Part shown: one piece after another, positions 10,199-22,638 of the stretch
How the letters are laid out: the number at the start of each line of letters is the position of its first letter
Position numbering within the stretch: position 1 is the stretch's first letter
Source: Hymenobacter cellulosilyticus
Lineage (GTDB): Bacteria; Bacteroidota; Bacteroidia; Cytophagales; Hymenobacteraceae
Direction: 5' to 3'
Assembly (NCBI RefSeq): GCF_022919215.1
Contig: NZ_CP095046.1
Span: forward strand, 496,001-560,000
DNA: 64,000 nt
Translations under genes and position numbers: made by a program
Notes under the pieces: generated by a model
The model's database searches: none
The model's input: the letters and a program-made list of their open reading frames with translations, nothing else
What the model was told of the DNA's origin: nothing

Positions 10199-10361
10199 TG
10201 TCATTGCGAGGAAGAATGACGAAGCAATCCGTCCTCTGAAATGTGCCGAGTTACCTGAAGTGAAAAGCCCTTTACTATCTGTGGTAGTAAAGGGCTTTCT
10301 CGGTAAAGGACGCAACTACCTTCGCAGAGGACGGATGGCCGCGCTTCGCTCGCCATGACAC
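10199..10361. repeat. Palindromic REP/MITE-like element
   Basis: Two inverted REP-like ends (10199-10238, starting GTGTCATTGCGAGGAAG, and 10325-10361, ending CGCCATGACAC) enclose a perfect 14-bp hairpin with arm AAAGCCCTTTACTA (10264-10298). The whole is a composite palindrome of about 160 bp with no coding capacity, which fits a MITE or paired REP (BIME-like) element. Confidence 0.7.
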
Positions 10362-10370
10362 GGAAAAGGA

Positions 10371-10445
10371 AAAGGCTTTCCAGGTGAGGGCCAGGACTAC
10401 TTTCGTAGAGGACGGATTGCCTCAGCATTCAGCCTCGCAAAGACA
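10371..10445 (-). repeat. REP-like half-element overlapping a gene end
   Basis: Inverted copy of the same half-element (AAAAGGCTTTCCAGG at one end; GTAGAGGACGGATTGCC and a terminal GACAC at the other). It overlaps the last codons of the hydrolase gene ending at 10429, so the final residues VSLRG and the stop codon are supplied by the repeat. Confidence 0.65.
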
Positions 10446-11985
10446 CCATACAACCCCTACCGCGGGGGCCTAGGTTTTGCAGGCGCTGCCGGGCGTTCTG
10501 GTTGGCGGGATTCAGCTGCAGGGAGCGGCGGTAGTGGGTAATGGCCGCTTGGATGTCGTGGTTTTTCTCGTCGGCTTCACCCAGGCTGTCGAAGAGGTTG
10601 GCGTCATTAGGGTAAAGCTCCGTGCCGAGGGCGAAGATGGCCCGGGCGGCGGCCGGGTTGCGGGCTTCGCGCAGGAGCTGGTAGCCCCAGGTGTTCAGCT
10701 CACCTTCCGACAACGCAAACGCCGGCTCCTGCTGCTGCAGCTGGCGGTAGATTTCCGGGGCTTTATCGAATCCTTCCTGGGCCAGGGCCGCCGCGAAGCC
10801 CGCCTGAGTGGGCACGGGGCCGGACCGAGCGGGCAGGTGGTAAAGCCGGGCCATGTGGGCCGGTACGCCATTCTGCGCGGGCGTGCGGTCCAGAAACTGG
10901 CGGCCGGTGGCGGCATCCTTCAGGTGGGCGTTGAGGAACTCCAGGGTGTAGCGGCAGGTCCAGTGGTAAGCCGCCTCGACCTCCGCGCGGGAATACTCCG
11001 CGAAGTGCGCCGGTTCGGCCACGCGCAGAGCAATGGTCGAAAAGTCGATGTGCTCCATCGGGTTCATGACCACGTGGTAGAGGTCAGAGTACTTGGCTTC
11101 GTTCAGCAGAATGCCCGTCGTCTGCATGCCTTTGGCGCTGAGCTCCCGCACCGACTCGGAGCGGCGCTGCACGTACAGCCACGGTACGGTCAGGCGCACG
11201 CGCGACACAGGCTTGGTGTCCTCCTGGGCTTTGGTACCATCAAAGCTGACAATGGCACCAATGCGCGAATCTTGCGTGGCCGCCAGGGCATTGGCCAGGC
11301 CGCCCCAGCTCCAGCCGGCGGCAGCCACGTGAGCCAGGTCGGCTTGGGGCAGGGTGTGGGCGTAGGACAGCAGAAACTGGATATCCCGCGCCTGGGTACC
11401 GAGCCCTTCAGCGTCGAAGTTCATGTCCTTGGTGCGCGTACCCAGGCTGCGGCTGGCCAGCACCACGTAGCCGTAGCTGGCGAGATACTCGCACAGGTCG
11501 GCGGCTTCGTGGGCCGTGCCCCCACCGCCGGCGGCATAAATGACCACCGGAAACTTGCCCGCCGCGGCCGAGGCATTCCGCACGGCCCACATGCGCTGAT
11601 CAAAGAGTTGCTGCGCCTGCTTGGGGCCTACTTGGGCGGCAGCCCACTGCAGCTTGTCGGCCAAAAAGGCGGCAGCTTCCGCATCGGTGCGGGCGAAGTT
11701 GTCGTCGGTGGCCTCGGTGCGCAGGTAATCGGCATAGCGGATGGGGGTCCCGCCTTTCTGGGCCGGATACCACACCAGCGTTTGGATAGGTCGTGCCAGC
11801 TCGCCGGTGGTTGGTTTCCCGGTTACGGCGTCGGTACGGCCTTTATAAGCCCGGGCGTAATCGTATTGCTGCACCACGCGGAAGCCCACGGCATGAGGAC
11901 CTTGCTTGAGGTCAGCAAAGCCCGAGGCCGCCCGGGCAACGGAGGCGCAGAAAATCAGAATAAGGAATAGAAAGGTGCGAATCAT
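10429..11985 (-). CDS. Exported alpha/beta-hydrolase with C-terminal TPR
   Basis: A 518-residue secreted or periplasmic protein of the dienelactone-hydrolase/acetylhydrolase-like alpha/beta-hydrolase group. The signal peptide is MIRTFLFLILIFCASVARAA. The oxyanion/strand region FPVVIYAAGGGGTAHEAA and the nucleophile elbow GWSWGG (Ser at about 225) are clear; the catalytic acid and His are less certain. A TPR-like segment closes the protein (NDANLFDSLGEADEKNHD, AAITHYRRSLQLNP). The start is ATG at 11985; the longer upstream reading overlaps the M1 peptidase gene and lacks a signal. The substrate is unknown. It follows the M1 peptidase gene on the same strand, 52 bases apart. Confidence 0.85.
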   Translation of the reverse strand: MIRTFLFLILIFCASVARAASGFADLKQGPHAVGFRVVQQYDYARAYKGRTDAVTGKPTTGELARPIQTLVWYPAQKGGTPIRYADYLRTEATDDNFARTDAEAAAFLADKLQWAAAQVGPKQAQQLFDQRMWAVRNASAAAGKFPVVIYAAGGGGTAHEAADLCEYLASYGYVVLASRSLGTRTKDMNFDAEGLGTQARDIQFLLSYAHTLPQADLAHVAAAGWSWGGLANALAATQDSRIGAIVSFDGTKAQEDTKPVSRVRLTVPWLYVQRRSESVRELSAKGMQTTGILLNEAKYSDLYHVVMNPMEHIDFSTIALRVAEPAHFAEYSRAEVEAAYHWTCRYTLEFLNAHLKDAATGRQFLDRTPAQNGVPAHMARLYHLPARSGPVPTQAGFAAALAQEGFDKAPEIYRQLQQQEPAFALSEGELNTWGYQLLREARNPAAARAIFALGTELYPNDANLFDSLGEADEKNHDIQAAITHYRRSLQLNPANQNARQRLQNLGPRGRGCMVSLRG

Positions 11986-12037
11986 TAGGCAACAGGAATG
12001 AAAAGGAGCCCAATGATACGACTTCCCATTTCGCCAC

Positions 12038-13693
12038 TTAGTCCACCAACACGCCGATGTAGTAGTTGAACGTGTCGACTTCGAGGTTGTCCTTGGTAGC
12101 GCCGGGCAGGCTGATTTCCTGGAAGCGGGTGCCGGGCTGAATAAAGCCGTACTGCCCACCTTTGAGGCGCACCCGCACGGGCATGTCGAAGTCGGGCACG
12201 TTGGCGACCCAGCGCACCAGCACCTTGCCCTCTTCCTGGCGGATTTCCAGGGTCGGGATGCTGCCGTAGCGCAGGTACTGGTCGAATACCTTCGTCAGAT
12301 TCTTGCCGCTTTGCTGGTTGATGTAGCCCACGATTTGCTCGGTGGTAACGGTCTGGTGGTAGAACTGCTGGCCCAGGCCCCGCAGAATCTGCCGCCACTT
12401 CTCGTCGTCGTTGACGATGGTACGCACCATGTTGAGCAGGTTGGAGCCCTTGTCGTACATGTCGCCGGAGCCTTCCTGGTTGACACCGTAGGGCCCGATG
12501 ATGGGGCCGTCGTTCTGGATATTGCGCCGCTGCCCGTGCAGGTACTCCTGACCGGCGGGCTTGCCAAACTGGCTTTCCGTAAACAGCGCCTCGGAGTACG
12601 TGGTAAAGCTTTCGTGCACCCACATGTCGGCAATGTCCTTGGAGGTGATGTTGTTGCCAAACCACTCGTGCCCACTTTCGTGGATGATGATAAAGTCCCA
12701 CTTCAAGCCCCAGCCCGTGGCCGACCGGTCGTGGCCGAGGTAGCCGTTCTGGTACTTGTTGCCGTAGGCCACGGCGCTCTGGTGCTCCATGCCCAGGTGG
12801 GGCGCATCGACAAGCTTGTAGCCGTCCTCGTAAAATGGATAAGGGCCAAACCAGTGCTCCAGCGACTTCAGCATGGGCTTCACGTTGGCGGCAAAGTGAG
12901 TTTTGGCCTTGCCCAGGTTTTCGCGCAGCACCCAGTACTCCAGGCTGAGTTTGCCCTTTTCCCCGGTGTAGCTGTCCGAAAAGCTGGTGTAGTCGCCCAC
13001 GTTCAAAGCCACGTCGTAGTTGTTGATGGGGTTGCGCACGGCCCAGTCGAAGCGGGTGAGGCCGCCCTTGAGCTTGGTGGTTTTGCGCAGCCGCCCGTTT
13101 GAGACATCCTTCAGCCCCTGCGGCACCGTCACGCTGATGAGCATGCTGTCCACCTCGTCGCTCTGGTGGTCTTTGTTGGGCCACCAGGCGCTGGCGCCCA
13201 GGCCCTGCACGGCCGTAGCCACCCAGGGCTTGCCGTTGGCATCTTTGGTAAACACCAGGCCCCCGTCCCAGGGTGCGCGCTCAGCCACCCGGGGCTTGCC
13301 AGCATAGAAGACCGTAAACTCATCCTGGCTGCCCTTGCGAATGGGCTGGGCAAAGGTGACGAACACAGCATTGGCCTCCCGGGTAAAGGGCAGGCTCTGG
13401 CCCTTGTACACCACTTTCTCCACCGTCAGGTTGGCAAACAAGTCGAACTGCAGGCGGGTGAAGTCCTGGGTGGCCGTGAAGCGGAACAGGTTGGAGCCGC
13501 TCAGGGAACGGTCGTCGATGTTGAGCTTGACGTCGAGGTGGTAGTAGTTGATGTCGTAGCAGGTGCGCAGGGGCGTGAGCGTGCCGCGCAGGGAGTCGGC
13601 GCGGGTGGCCTTGGGGTTGGCTTGCAGCAACTGGGCCGAGGCCGTCGGGATAAGGCCGATCAGTGCGGCAACAAGGGATAAGGAACGAAGCAT
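12038..13693 (-). CDS. M1-family metallopeptidase (exported aminopeptidase)
   Basis: A 551-residue exported zinc aminopeptidase of family M1 (gluzincin). The signal peptide is MLRSLSLVAALIGLIPTASA. The exopeptidase motif appears as LGMEHQSAVAYG. The zinc motif HESGH (about 337-341) is followed about 19 residues later by the third ligand Glu in WVHESFTTYSEA. The length equals many Bacteroidota periplasmic M1 enzymes, which lack the large C-terminal HEAT domain. It probably trims peptides in the periplasm. It is divergent from the EamA gene and is followed by the hydrolase gene. Confidence 0.93.
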   Translation of the reverse strand: MLRSLSLVAALIGLIPTASAQLLQANPKATRADSLRGTLTPLRTCYDINYYHLDVKLNIDDRSLSGSNLFRFTATQDFTRLQFDLFANLTVEKVVYKGQSLPFTREANAVFVTFAQPIRKGSQDEFTVFYAGKPRVAERAPWDGGLVFTKDANGKPWVATAVQGLGASAWWPNKDHQSDEVDSMLISVTVPQGLKDVSNGRLRKTTKLKGGLTRFDWAVRNPINNYDVALNVGDYTSFSDSYTGEKGKLSLEYWVLRENLGKAKTHFAANVKPMLKSLEHWFGPYPFYEDGYKLVDAPHLGMEHQSAVAYGNKYQNGYLGHDRSATGWGLKWDFIIIHESGHEWFGNNITSKDIADMWVHESFTTYSEALFTESQFGKPAGQEYLHGQRRNIQNDGPIIGPYGVNQEGSGDMYDKGSNLLNMVRTIVNDDEKWRQILRGLGQQFYHQTVTTEQIVGYINQQSGKNLTKVFDQYLRYGSIPTLEIRQEEGKVLVRWVANVPDFDMPVRVRLKGGQYGFIQPGTRFQEISLPGATKDNLEVDTFNYYIGVLVD

Positions 13694-13871
13694 AGTAGTT
13701 GGAAAACGGGAGCAATACGGCAGGTAACAGACTCGGCAGCGGCCCTAAGGTTGCCAAAGCAGCGCAGGAACAGCTCAAAGGTAGACCGGCTATAGTTGGC
13801 GCTTTCCCGGGCGGCAGGTTCGCAAAAGTAGCGGACCGCAAGTTTTGGGTGGGCGGGGCCGGAGTTTGCCG

Positions 13872-13879
13872 TAGGTTTG
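13872..13879 (+). promoter_or_regulatory. -7 promoter box (TAGGTTTG)
   Basis: Matches the Bacteroidota -7 consensus TAnnTTTG, 21 bases before the ATG of the EamA transporter gene, implying a very short leader. Confidence 0.5.
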
Positions 13880-13900
13880 CGGCCAGACTTGCTTTGCTAT

Positions 13901-14823
13901 ATGCCTGCTACTACCACTCCTTCCCGCGCCGCCATCCTCGGGCTTTTGCCATCGTCTACATCGTCTGGGGCTCCACGTATTTGGGCATCCGCTTCGCCAT
14001 TGATAGTATGCCGCCCCTGCTCATGGCCGGTTCGCGCTACTTGCTGGCTGGCCTGATTCTTTACACGTTTATGCGCCTGCGCGGCGAGGCGGCGCCTACC
14101 CGGCAGGGCTGGGCCACGGCCGTTATCATCGGCATCTGCCTGCTGACTTTCGGCAACGGCGGCGTGACATTAGGCGAGCAGTACATTCCCTCGGGCATGA
14201 CTTCCCTGCTGGTAGCCACGGTGCCCATGTTTCTGGCGCTGCTGGGTTGGATGAGTGGAGTAGCGGCCCGGCCCACGCTGCGGGTGGCGCTGGGCTTGGC
14301 ACTGGGTCTAGGCGGGGTGTATCTGCTGGCTCGCACGCCGGGCGTGAGTCACGTGGCTATTCCCGGCCACGAGGCCATTGGTATTGCCCTGGTGCTGGTG
14401 GCGGCCTTGGTGTGGGCCATTGGCTCTTTGTATTCCAAGAAAAAGCAGGCGGCTTCCTCCCCTTTCCTGGCCGGCGGCATGCAGATGATTTGCGGCGGAC
14501 TCACCATGCTCCTCATCGGGCTGGTGCGCGGCGAAGCCACCGGCTTCGAGCTAGCCGCCGTGACCACCAAGTCGTGGATAGCCTATGCTTATCTGGTGAC
14601 CCTGGGTTCCATCGTGGCTTTTTCGGCGTACATCTGGCTGCTACGGGCAGTTGAACCGGCTCTGGCAGGTACCTACGCCTTCGTTAATCCCGTAGTAGCC
14701 GTTCTGCTGGGCTGGGCCTTTGCCGGCGAGCAGCTTACTACGGGTATGCTGGGCGGCGCGGCGCTGATTGTGGCGGCCGTGATTTTAGTGGTGCTGGGCG
14801 GCCGTCAAAAAAGCAGTTCGTAG
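13901..14823 (+). CDS. EamA/DMT-family transporter (frameshifted near the start)
   Basis: A 10-helix inner-membrane transporter of the drug/metabolite superfamily with two EamA repeats, about 307 residues after repair. The true start is ATG at 13901 (MPATTTPSRAAILG); adding a G to the run 13940-13942 joins it to AFAIVYIVWGSTYLGIRFAI, the usual first helix. A later hallmark is the second-repeat segment SIVAFSAYIWLLRAVEPALA. Members export amino acids or other metabolites; the substrate cannot be read from sequence. A reading from 13699 is open but overextended. Confidence 0.88.
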
Positions 14824-14998
14824 AAATAGTTGGGCTAGCTGAAACATAGGCTAAAACGCTTTGGCAACCTGTGCAAACGTTTTTTCATACCCTTATTCCT
14901 ATTTTTTATAATAAATATGCATATAAATAGAGCGAATGTCATGTAACCTGCGTAAATTCGCTACGTATTTGGTACACCAACTCGCTAAGACGCCGCTC

Positions 14999-15388
14999 AT
15001 GAAAACATCTGCTACTCTCCCCGACATTCGTACCGAAGGCGACATTAAGACTTTGGTTGACACGCTGTGCTCCAAAGCCACCAATGACACCTTGTTAGGA
15101 GCACGTTTTGGCGCTGCGGCCCGTATTCACTGGCCCCAGTATCTCACCACCCAATACCGTTACTGGAGCAGCACCCTGCTGGGCAAAGGTACCCAGGAAG
15201 GTGAGCCCCTGCCCGAGCAGCTGGCCCTGCCCACCAGCGGCCCGCACATCGAGCACTGGGTTAAATTATTCTCCTCCGCCGTAGAGGAATGCTTCGCGGG
15301 CTCCAAGGCTGAAGAAGCCAAAAAGCTGGCCCGGCAGATGGCTACTCGCCTCAGCCTGAGCCGCACCCGCGAGTTGCCCGTCGACTAA
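14999..15388 (+). CDS. Group III truncated hemoglobin
   Basis: A small cytoplasmic haem protein of the truncated globin group III (trHbP), 129 residues from the ATG at 14999. Seen: DIRTEGDIKTLVDTL (A/B helices), a WPQYLTTQYRYWSSTLLG core, and the proximal His in SGPHIEHWVKLF. Group III globins often have roles in oxygen or NO chemistry, but that is not established here. The AT-rich region 14890-14935 probably holds its promoter. An earlier ATG at 14936 would add 21 residues not typical of the family. Confidence 0.85.
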   Translation: MKTSATLPDIRTEGDIKTLVDTLCSKATNDTLLGARFGAAARIHWPQYLTTQYRYWSSTLLGKGTQEGEPLPEQLALPTSGPHIEHWVKLFSSAVEECFAGSKAEEAKKLARQMATRLSLSRTRELPVD

Positions 15389-15501
15389 TCACACCCACTT
15401 CCCTTTCCCACCCTTTTTCTGCAAATCTGTTCTGGTTTCCTCCTTTCACTCCTCCCACCCCAAGCTTTGGTGCTCCACACGCTAAGGCTTAAACCAAGAA
15501 A

Positions 15502-15536
15502 AAACCCGTACTGAACTCAGTACGGGTTTCTTTTTT
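15502..15536. terminator. Hairpin terminator after the globin gene
   Basis: Stem AAACCCGTACTG/CAGTACGGGTTT followed by C and six T, between convergent globin and proC genes. Confidence 0.85.
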
Positions 15537-15582
15537 AGCGCCGGGCACCGGTTAGCTCAGCCCCGGAATGAGAAAAGAGCTT

Positions 15583-16398
15583 TTAGTCCTCTTTGTACAA
15601 CTTCCCCGCCTTGTCGGCCGAAAGCCGGATGCCTTTAATCATGGCTGAGCTGAAGCCGTGGTGCTCCATTTCGTTGAGGCCCGCAATGGTGCAGCCCTTG
15701 GGCGAAGTTACTTTGTCGATTTCCTGCTCGGGGTGTGAAGCCAGCTGCAACAGCAAATCGGCCGCACCTTTCGCCGTTTGGGCCGCCATCTTCAGGGCAT
15801 CGTGGGCGTGAAACCCGATTTCGGTGCCCCCCTGGGAAGCAGCCCGAATGGCCCGCAGAAAGAAGGCCACGCCGCAGGCACAGAGCGCCGTAGCGGACGT
15901 CATCAGTTCCTCGTTGATGCGCACAGTCATTCCCACCGTATCAAACAGCTTTTCCACTAAAGCCAGGTCGTCGTCCAGTTCCTGGTCACTGGCAATACAG
16001 GTCATGGACTGGCCGATACCGATGGCCGTATTGGGCATGGCCCGCACCACGCGCAGGGCAGCTCCAGCCTGGTTGCGGATATCCTGGCAGCTTACGCCGG
16101 AAATTACCGAAATCAGCAGGTGCTTATCGGGGTTAAAGGCAGTTTTGATGCTATCCAGCAGCTTATTGAGCTGTTGGGGCAGCACGGCCAGCACTACGAT
16201 GTCGGCCTGCTCCACGGCCGCCAGGTTGTCGGCAGTAGTCTGGTAGCCGGCCTGGGCCAGCGGGGCCAGGGCAGCAGCATTGCGGCGGGTCAGGGTTATG
16301 GCTTCGGGGGCCGACATGCCGGCTTTTACCAATCCTTTCGCCAGCGAAATTCCAATGTTGCCACTGCCCAGAATGGCAATCTTCGTCGTGTTTTCCAT
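15583..16398 (-). CDS. proC: Pyrroline-5-carboxylate reductase
   Basis: Catalyses the last step of proline synthesis, NAD(P)H-dependent reduction of pyrroline-5-carboxylate. 271 residues, the normal length. The N-terminal Rossmann motif is ILGSGNIGISLAKGL; the conserved MPNTAIGIGQSMT segment and the C-terminal signature region DKVTSPKGCTIAGLNEMEHH agree with ProC. Cytoplasmic, monocistronic, flanked on both sides by hairpin terminators. Confidence 0.95.
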   Translation of the reverse strand: MENTTKIAILGSGNIGISLAKGLVKAGMSAPEAITLTRRNAAALAPLAQAGYQTTADNLAAVEQADIVVLAVLPQQLNKLLDSIKTAFNPDKHLLISVISGVSCQDIRNQAGAALRVVRAMPNTAIGIGQSMTCIASDQELDDDLALVEKLFDTVGMTVRINEELMTSATALCACGVAFFLRAIRAASQGGTEIGFHAHDALKMAAQTAKGAADLLLQLASHPEQEIDKVTSPKGCTIAGLNEMEHHGFSSAMIKGIRLSADKAGKLYKED

Positions 16399-16478
16399 TG
16401 CGTATGCGGGTTAGCCACCTCGTTGGCAGCGGTGTAAACTAGCTGATTTTGTTCAGGTTGGTGCAGCAAGGACACAAA

Positions 16479-16510
16479 AAAGGGCGGCTCCAGTTGCTGG
16501 GCCGCCCTTT
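16479..16510. terminator. Hairpin terminator downstream of odhB
   Basis: 10-bp stem AAAGGGCGGC/GCCGCCCTTT with a 12-base loop, between odhB and proC (both leftward). Confidence 0.75.
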
Positions 16511-16533
16511 CGCAAGGTTGAATATGCTACCAA

Positions 16534-18240
16534 TTACACGCCCAGCAGCAGGCGCGTCGGGTCCTCGAGCAGCTCTTTCACGCGCACCAGGAACGACACC
16601 GACTCGCGGCCGTCGATGATGCGGTGGTCGTAGCTCAGGGCCAGGTACATCATGGGGCGAATCACCACCTGACCGTTTTCGGCAATCGGACGCTGCACGA
16701 TGTTGTGCATACCCAGGATGGCCGACTGCGGCGCGTTGATAATCGGGGTGCTCATCATGGAGCCGAATACGCCACCGTTGGTGATGGTAAACGTACCACC
16801 AGTCATCTGCTCGATGGTCAGCTTATTGTCGCGGGCCAGGCCGGCGAGGCGCTGAATTTCCTTCTCAATACCGTCGAACGACAACTCTTCGGCGTTGCGA
16901 ATCACGGGCACCACCAGTCCTTTGGGGCCGAAACGGCAATGCTGATGTCGCAGAAGTCGTTGTACAGGATGTCGGTACCGTCAATCTGGGCATTCACGGC
17001 GGGCCACTCTTTCAGAGCCACGCACACGGCCTTGGTGAAGAACGACATGAAGCCGAGGCCCACGCTGTGCTTCTCCTTGAACTTGTCCTTGAACTTATTG
17101 CGCAGGTCCATGATGGGCTGCATGTTTACCTCGTTGAAGGTGGTAAGCATGGCCGTTTCATTCTTCACCGACACCAGGCGGCGGGCAACGGTCTTGCGCA
17201 GGTTGCTCATCCGCTCCCGACGCACGTTGCGGCTGCCGCTGGCGGCCGGAGCCGGGGCAGCCGCAGGCTTAGCGGCGGGGCAGCGGCCGGAGCGGCAGCG
17301 GGTGCCGGAGCGGCAGCGGGTGCCGGAGCAGCCGGACGGGCCTGGGCGTTCAGCGCATCCTCTTTGGTAATCCGACCATCCCGGCCCGAGCCTTGCACGT
17401 CACCGGCGGCAATGCCTTTCTCACCCAGAATCTTGCCGGCAGCCGGCGAAGGCGTTCCGGTAGCATAGCTGGAAGCGCTGGCCGAAGCCGGAGCGGCAGC
17501 AGCCGGAGCAGCTTGGGCAGCAGCCGGAGCCGCGGCTGGCGCTGGGGCCGCAGCTGCGCCACTGCCACCCTCGATGCGGGCAATGGTAGCGCCGATACCG
17601 ATGGTTTCGCCTTCCTTCACGGCATGACGCAGCGTGCCGGCTCCTTCAGCGGGCAACTCAAAAGTGGCTTTGTCCGACTCGAGTTCGGCAATAACCTCGT
17701 CGCGCTGCACCTGGGCACCGTCGGGCTTCAGCCATTTGGCTACGGTTACTTCCGTGATGGATTCGCCTACGGCTGGAATCTTCATTTCTACGGTAGCACC
17801 GCCACCGGCAGCCGGAGCAGCAGCGGTCGGAGCTGCGGCAGTAGGCGTATCGGCCGAGACGGCCTGTGACCCGCCGTAGCCCGACTGGTTGCTGGCCTGC
17901 GGGTTCTGCTCGCCCTGGGTTACGGGGTCAGCAGCCGGAGCCGCCGGAACTGCAGCGGCCTGGGCTGAGCAGCGGGAGCGGCTGGCGCAGCCGGAGTGGC
18001 AGCCCCGTCGCCGTTGATGCTGGCAATGGTAGTGCCGATGCCGATGGTTTCGCCTTCAGCAACCTGAATCTTGAGGACGCCGTCGGTTTCGGCGGGTAGC
18101 TCAAAGGTGGCCTTATCGGACTCCAGCTCGGCAATAACTTCGTCGCGCTTTACCGTGTCGCCGTCCTGCTTCAGCCATTTGGCAATGGTTACTTCGGTGA
18201 TGGATTCGCCGACGGCGGGTATTTTAATTTCCAGACCCAT
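16534..18240 (-). CDS. odhB: 2-oxoglutarate dehydrogenase E2 (dihydrolipoyl succinyltransferase), three frameshifts
   Basis: E2 core of the 2-oxoglutarate dehydrogenase complex, transferring succinyl groups from lipoyl-lysine to CoA. The repaired protein has about 569 residues and two lipoyl domains, each with the lipoylation motif ESDKATFE (about residues 1-75 and 152-230), joined by Ala/Pro-rich linkers. An E3-binding domain follows (about 260-300, [20 protein letters not shown]), then the acyltransferase domain with the active-site [12 protein letters not shown] (about 540). The reading breaks at 17962-17964, 17277-17280 and 16924-16927; one base added to each run gives a continuous product. 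Two lipoyl domains in an OGDH E2 is more than the single one of E. coli SucB. It follows odhA with a 143-base gap. Confidence 0.92.
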
Positions 18241-18334
18241 GGGAAGGGAGTTAGAAGGGTTTCAAGTGAAATTAAAGCACGAAGCACTGACTTCGCGCCG
18301 CGTAGCACCCCGAAGGCACCACGCACGGAACAGG

Positions 18335-18376
18335 GCAAACCGGCTTCCCGCAAGCTAAGCAGGAAAGCCGGTTTGC
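18335..18376. promoter_or_regulatory. Hairpin in the odhA-odhB gap
   Basis: 12-bp perfect stem GCAAACCGGCTT with an 18-base loop between odhA and odhB. It lacks a T run on the transcribed strand, so it is more likely an mRNA-stability or attenuation structure than a full terminator. Confidence 0.45.
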
Positions 18377-18383
18377 GCTACCG

Positions 18384-21233
<2,850 letters not shown>

Positions 21234-21387
21234 GGGAAAAGGAGCTAAGTGAAGTGGCGTAAATGTATTACGCTTCACAGTAAGGCAAAAACCTAAATTC
21301 GATTACACAAATATGCCTGTATTTCACAAGCTTATTTTCCGCAACCCTTGATTCTGCATAATGGTGCCAGCCAATCTATTCAAAATA

Positions 21388-21428
21388 AAGCGCAAAGCTT
21401 TCCAGCACTGCCGGAAAGCTTTGCGCTT
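21388..21428. terminator. Hairpin terminator
   Basis: Perfect 16-bp stem AAGCGCAAAGCTTTCC with a 9-base loop, followed on the minus strand by a T-rich stretch. It terminates the MRJP-family gene upstream of odhA. Confidence 0.85.
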
Positions 21429-21438
21429 CAAGGAGTTA

Positions 21439-22638
21439 TTATTTGGGCAAGGCCATCTTAAAAATCCAGTAAGGTTGGTCCTGCTTACCGACGCCCTTAT
21501 TCCAAGTCGGCGTTTTGTGGATGGCGGATGCCGTAACATACATAGTGCCATCAGCGGTGAAGGCAAAGGTGTCGGGCCACTGCAGACGGGTATCCTGCAC
21601 TACCGTCGTAATTTTGCCATTCGGCGTGCGGCGCTTTATGGAATGATCTTCAAAAGCTGTCAAATACAGGTTATTGGCCGCATCGATTTCCATTCCGTCG
21701 CAGGCCGGCACTTTGCCTAAGTCTTCAATCTGCTGGGCGAGTTGAGCGTCCGTTAAAGCTGGATTGCGCAAGGCTTCCGTTTTGATGCGGTAGAGCTTAT
21801 AGCTGGTAAGCGGCTTCCAGTACAAGTATTGCAAATCCTGACTCAGGGCAATGCCGTCGGCGTTGAACCGGGCCCGTTTGCCGGTTGCATCAATCATCTC
21901 GTGCCCATCGGCCTTAATATTCAGGGTAGTGTCGCCAAGCATGGAAGTATGTTTGGTTAGTACCCGGCGAGCTTTGCCGGCTTTCAAATCCACCACGACC
22001 AAGCTGCCTTCCCCCGATTCGGTGATATAGGCGTAGCTGTTCTGGGTGTCGACGCGCACGTCGTTGAGGTAGGATTTGCGCGGAGCCACATTTTCCGGGA
22101 AGCTGATGTTCTGCACTACTTTATTCGTAGCGGGGTCAATCTTAACCAACTTCGGTCCGCCGGGCACCGTGGCTTTCAAACCGGGCGAAGCGGGGTCGAG
22201 TACCCAAAGCATGCCGGTTTTGTCGGCGTGTACACTTTGGGGACAAATCCAGTGCTTCTGGGGCTCGTTGCGGGTAGTTTCGTTCCACATGCACCAGGTA
22301 GCATCGGGGTAGGGCTTGACTGAGCCGTCCGTCCCGATTTCAGCAACCGGCGCTACGGGGTTGTCGTCCCAGCGCGGGAAGTCGCCAAACGTGCGGCCGT
22401 CGGGCAGTACGGCCACGCCCACAATCTGCGGCTCCCGAAACTCAGCGACTACCTGCAAGGGCGAGTTTGCCGCTGCGCCCGTGGCCGAGGAATCAGCGGA
22501 AGCTGAGTTATTGTTGGCAGCATCTGCTCCCTCGGGCGTGGCAGGCGAAGAGCAGGCAACCGAAAAAGCAGCGAGAAACAAACCACAGCTATAGGTGGCC
22601 ATTTGACGGCCGGCAGCGGAATAAAGGAAAGAGGACAT
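21439..22638 (-). CDS. Major royal jelly protein/Yellow-family lipoprotein
   Basis: A 399-residue envelope protein of the MRJP/Yellow beta-propeller family. A hydrophobic signal ends in FSVACSS, a probable lipobox, and is followed by an Ala/Ser/Asn linker. The propeller shows VVAEFREPQIVGVAVLPDGR, WICPQSVHADKTGMLWVLD, SYLNDVRVDTQNSYAYITES and KVPACDGMEIDAANNLYLTA, all characteristic. Bacterial members are often lactonase-like or of unknown role. An ATG at 22602 is an alternative start. The gene is monocistronic and intact. Confidence 0.88.
   Translation of the reverse strand: MSSFLYSAAGRQMATYSCGLFLAAFSVACSSPATPEGADAANNNSASADSSATGAAANSPLQVVAEFREPQIVGVAVLPDGRTFGDFPRWDDNPVAPVAEIGTDGSVKPYPDATWCMWNETTRNEPQKHWICPQSVHADKTGMLWVLDPASPGLKATVPGGPKLVKIDPATNKVVQNISFPENVAPRKSYLNDVRVDTQNSYAYITESGEGSLVVVDLKAGKARRVLTKHTSMLGDTTLNIKADGHEMIDATGKRARFNADGIALSQDLQYLYWKPLTSYKLYRIKTEALRNPALTDAQLAQQIEDLGKVPACDGMEIDAANNLYLTAFEDHSIKRRTPNGKITTVVQDTRLQWPDTFAFTADGTMYVTASAIHKTPTWNKGVGKQDQPYWIFKMALPK

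Noticed and set aside
10477..11970. 497-codon open frame opposite the hydrolase gene
   Set aside because: Antisense shadow; the minus strand has signal peptide, GxSxG elbow and TPR.
11985..13184. 399-codon frame on the same strand as the M1 peptidase
   Set aside because: Out-of-frame reading of the peptidase gene; no protein-like features.
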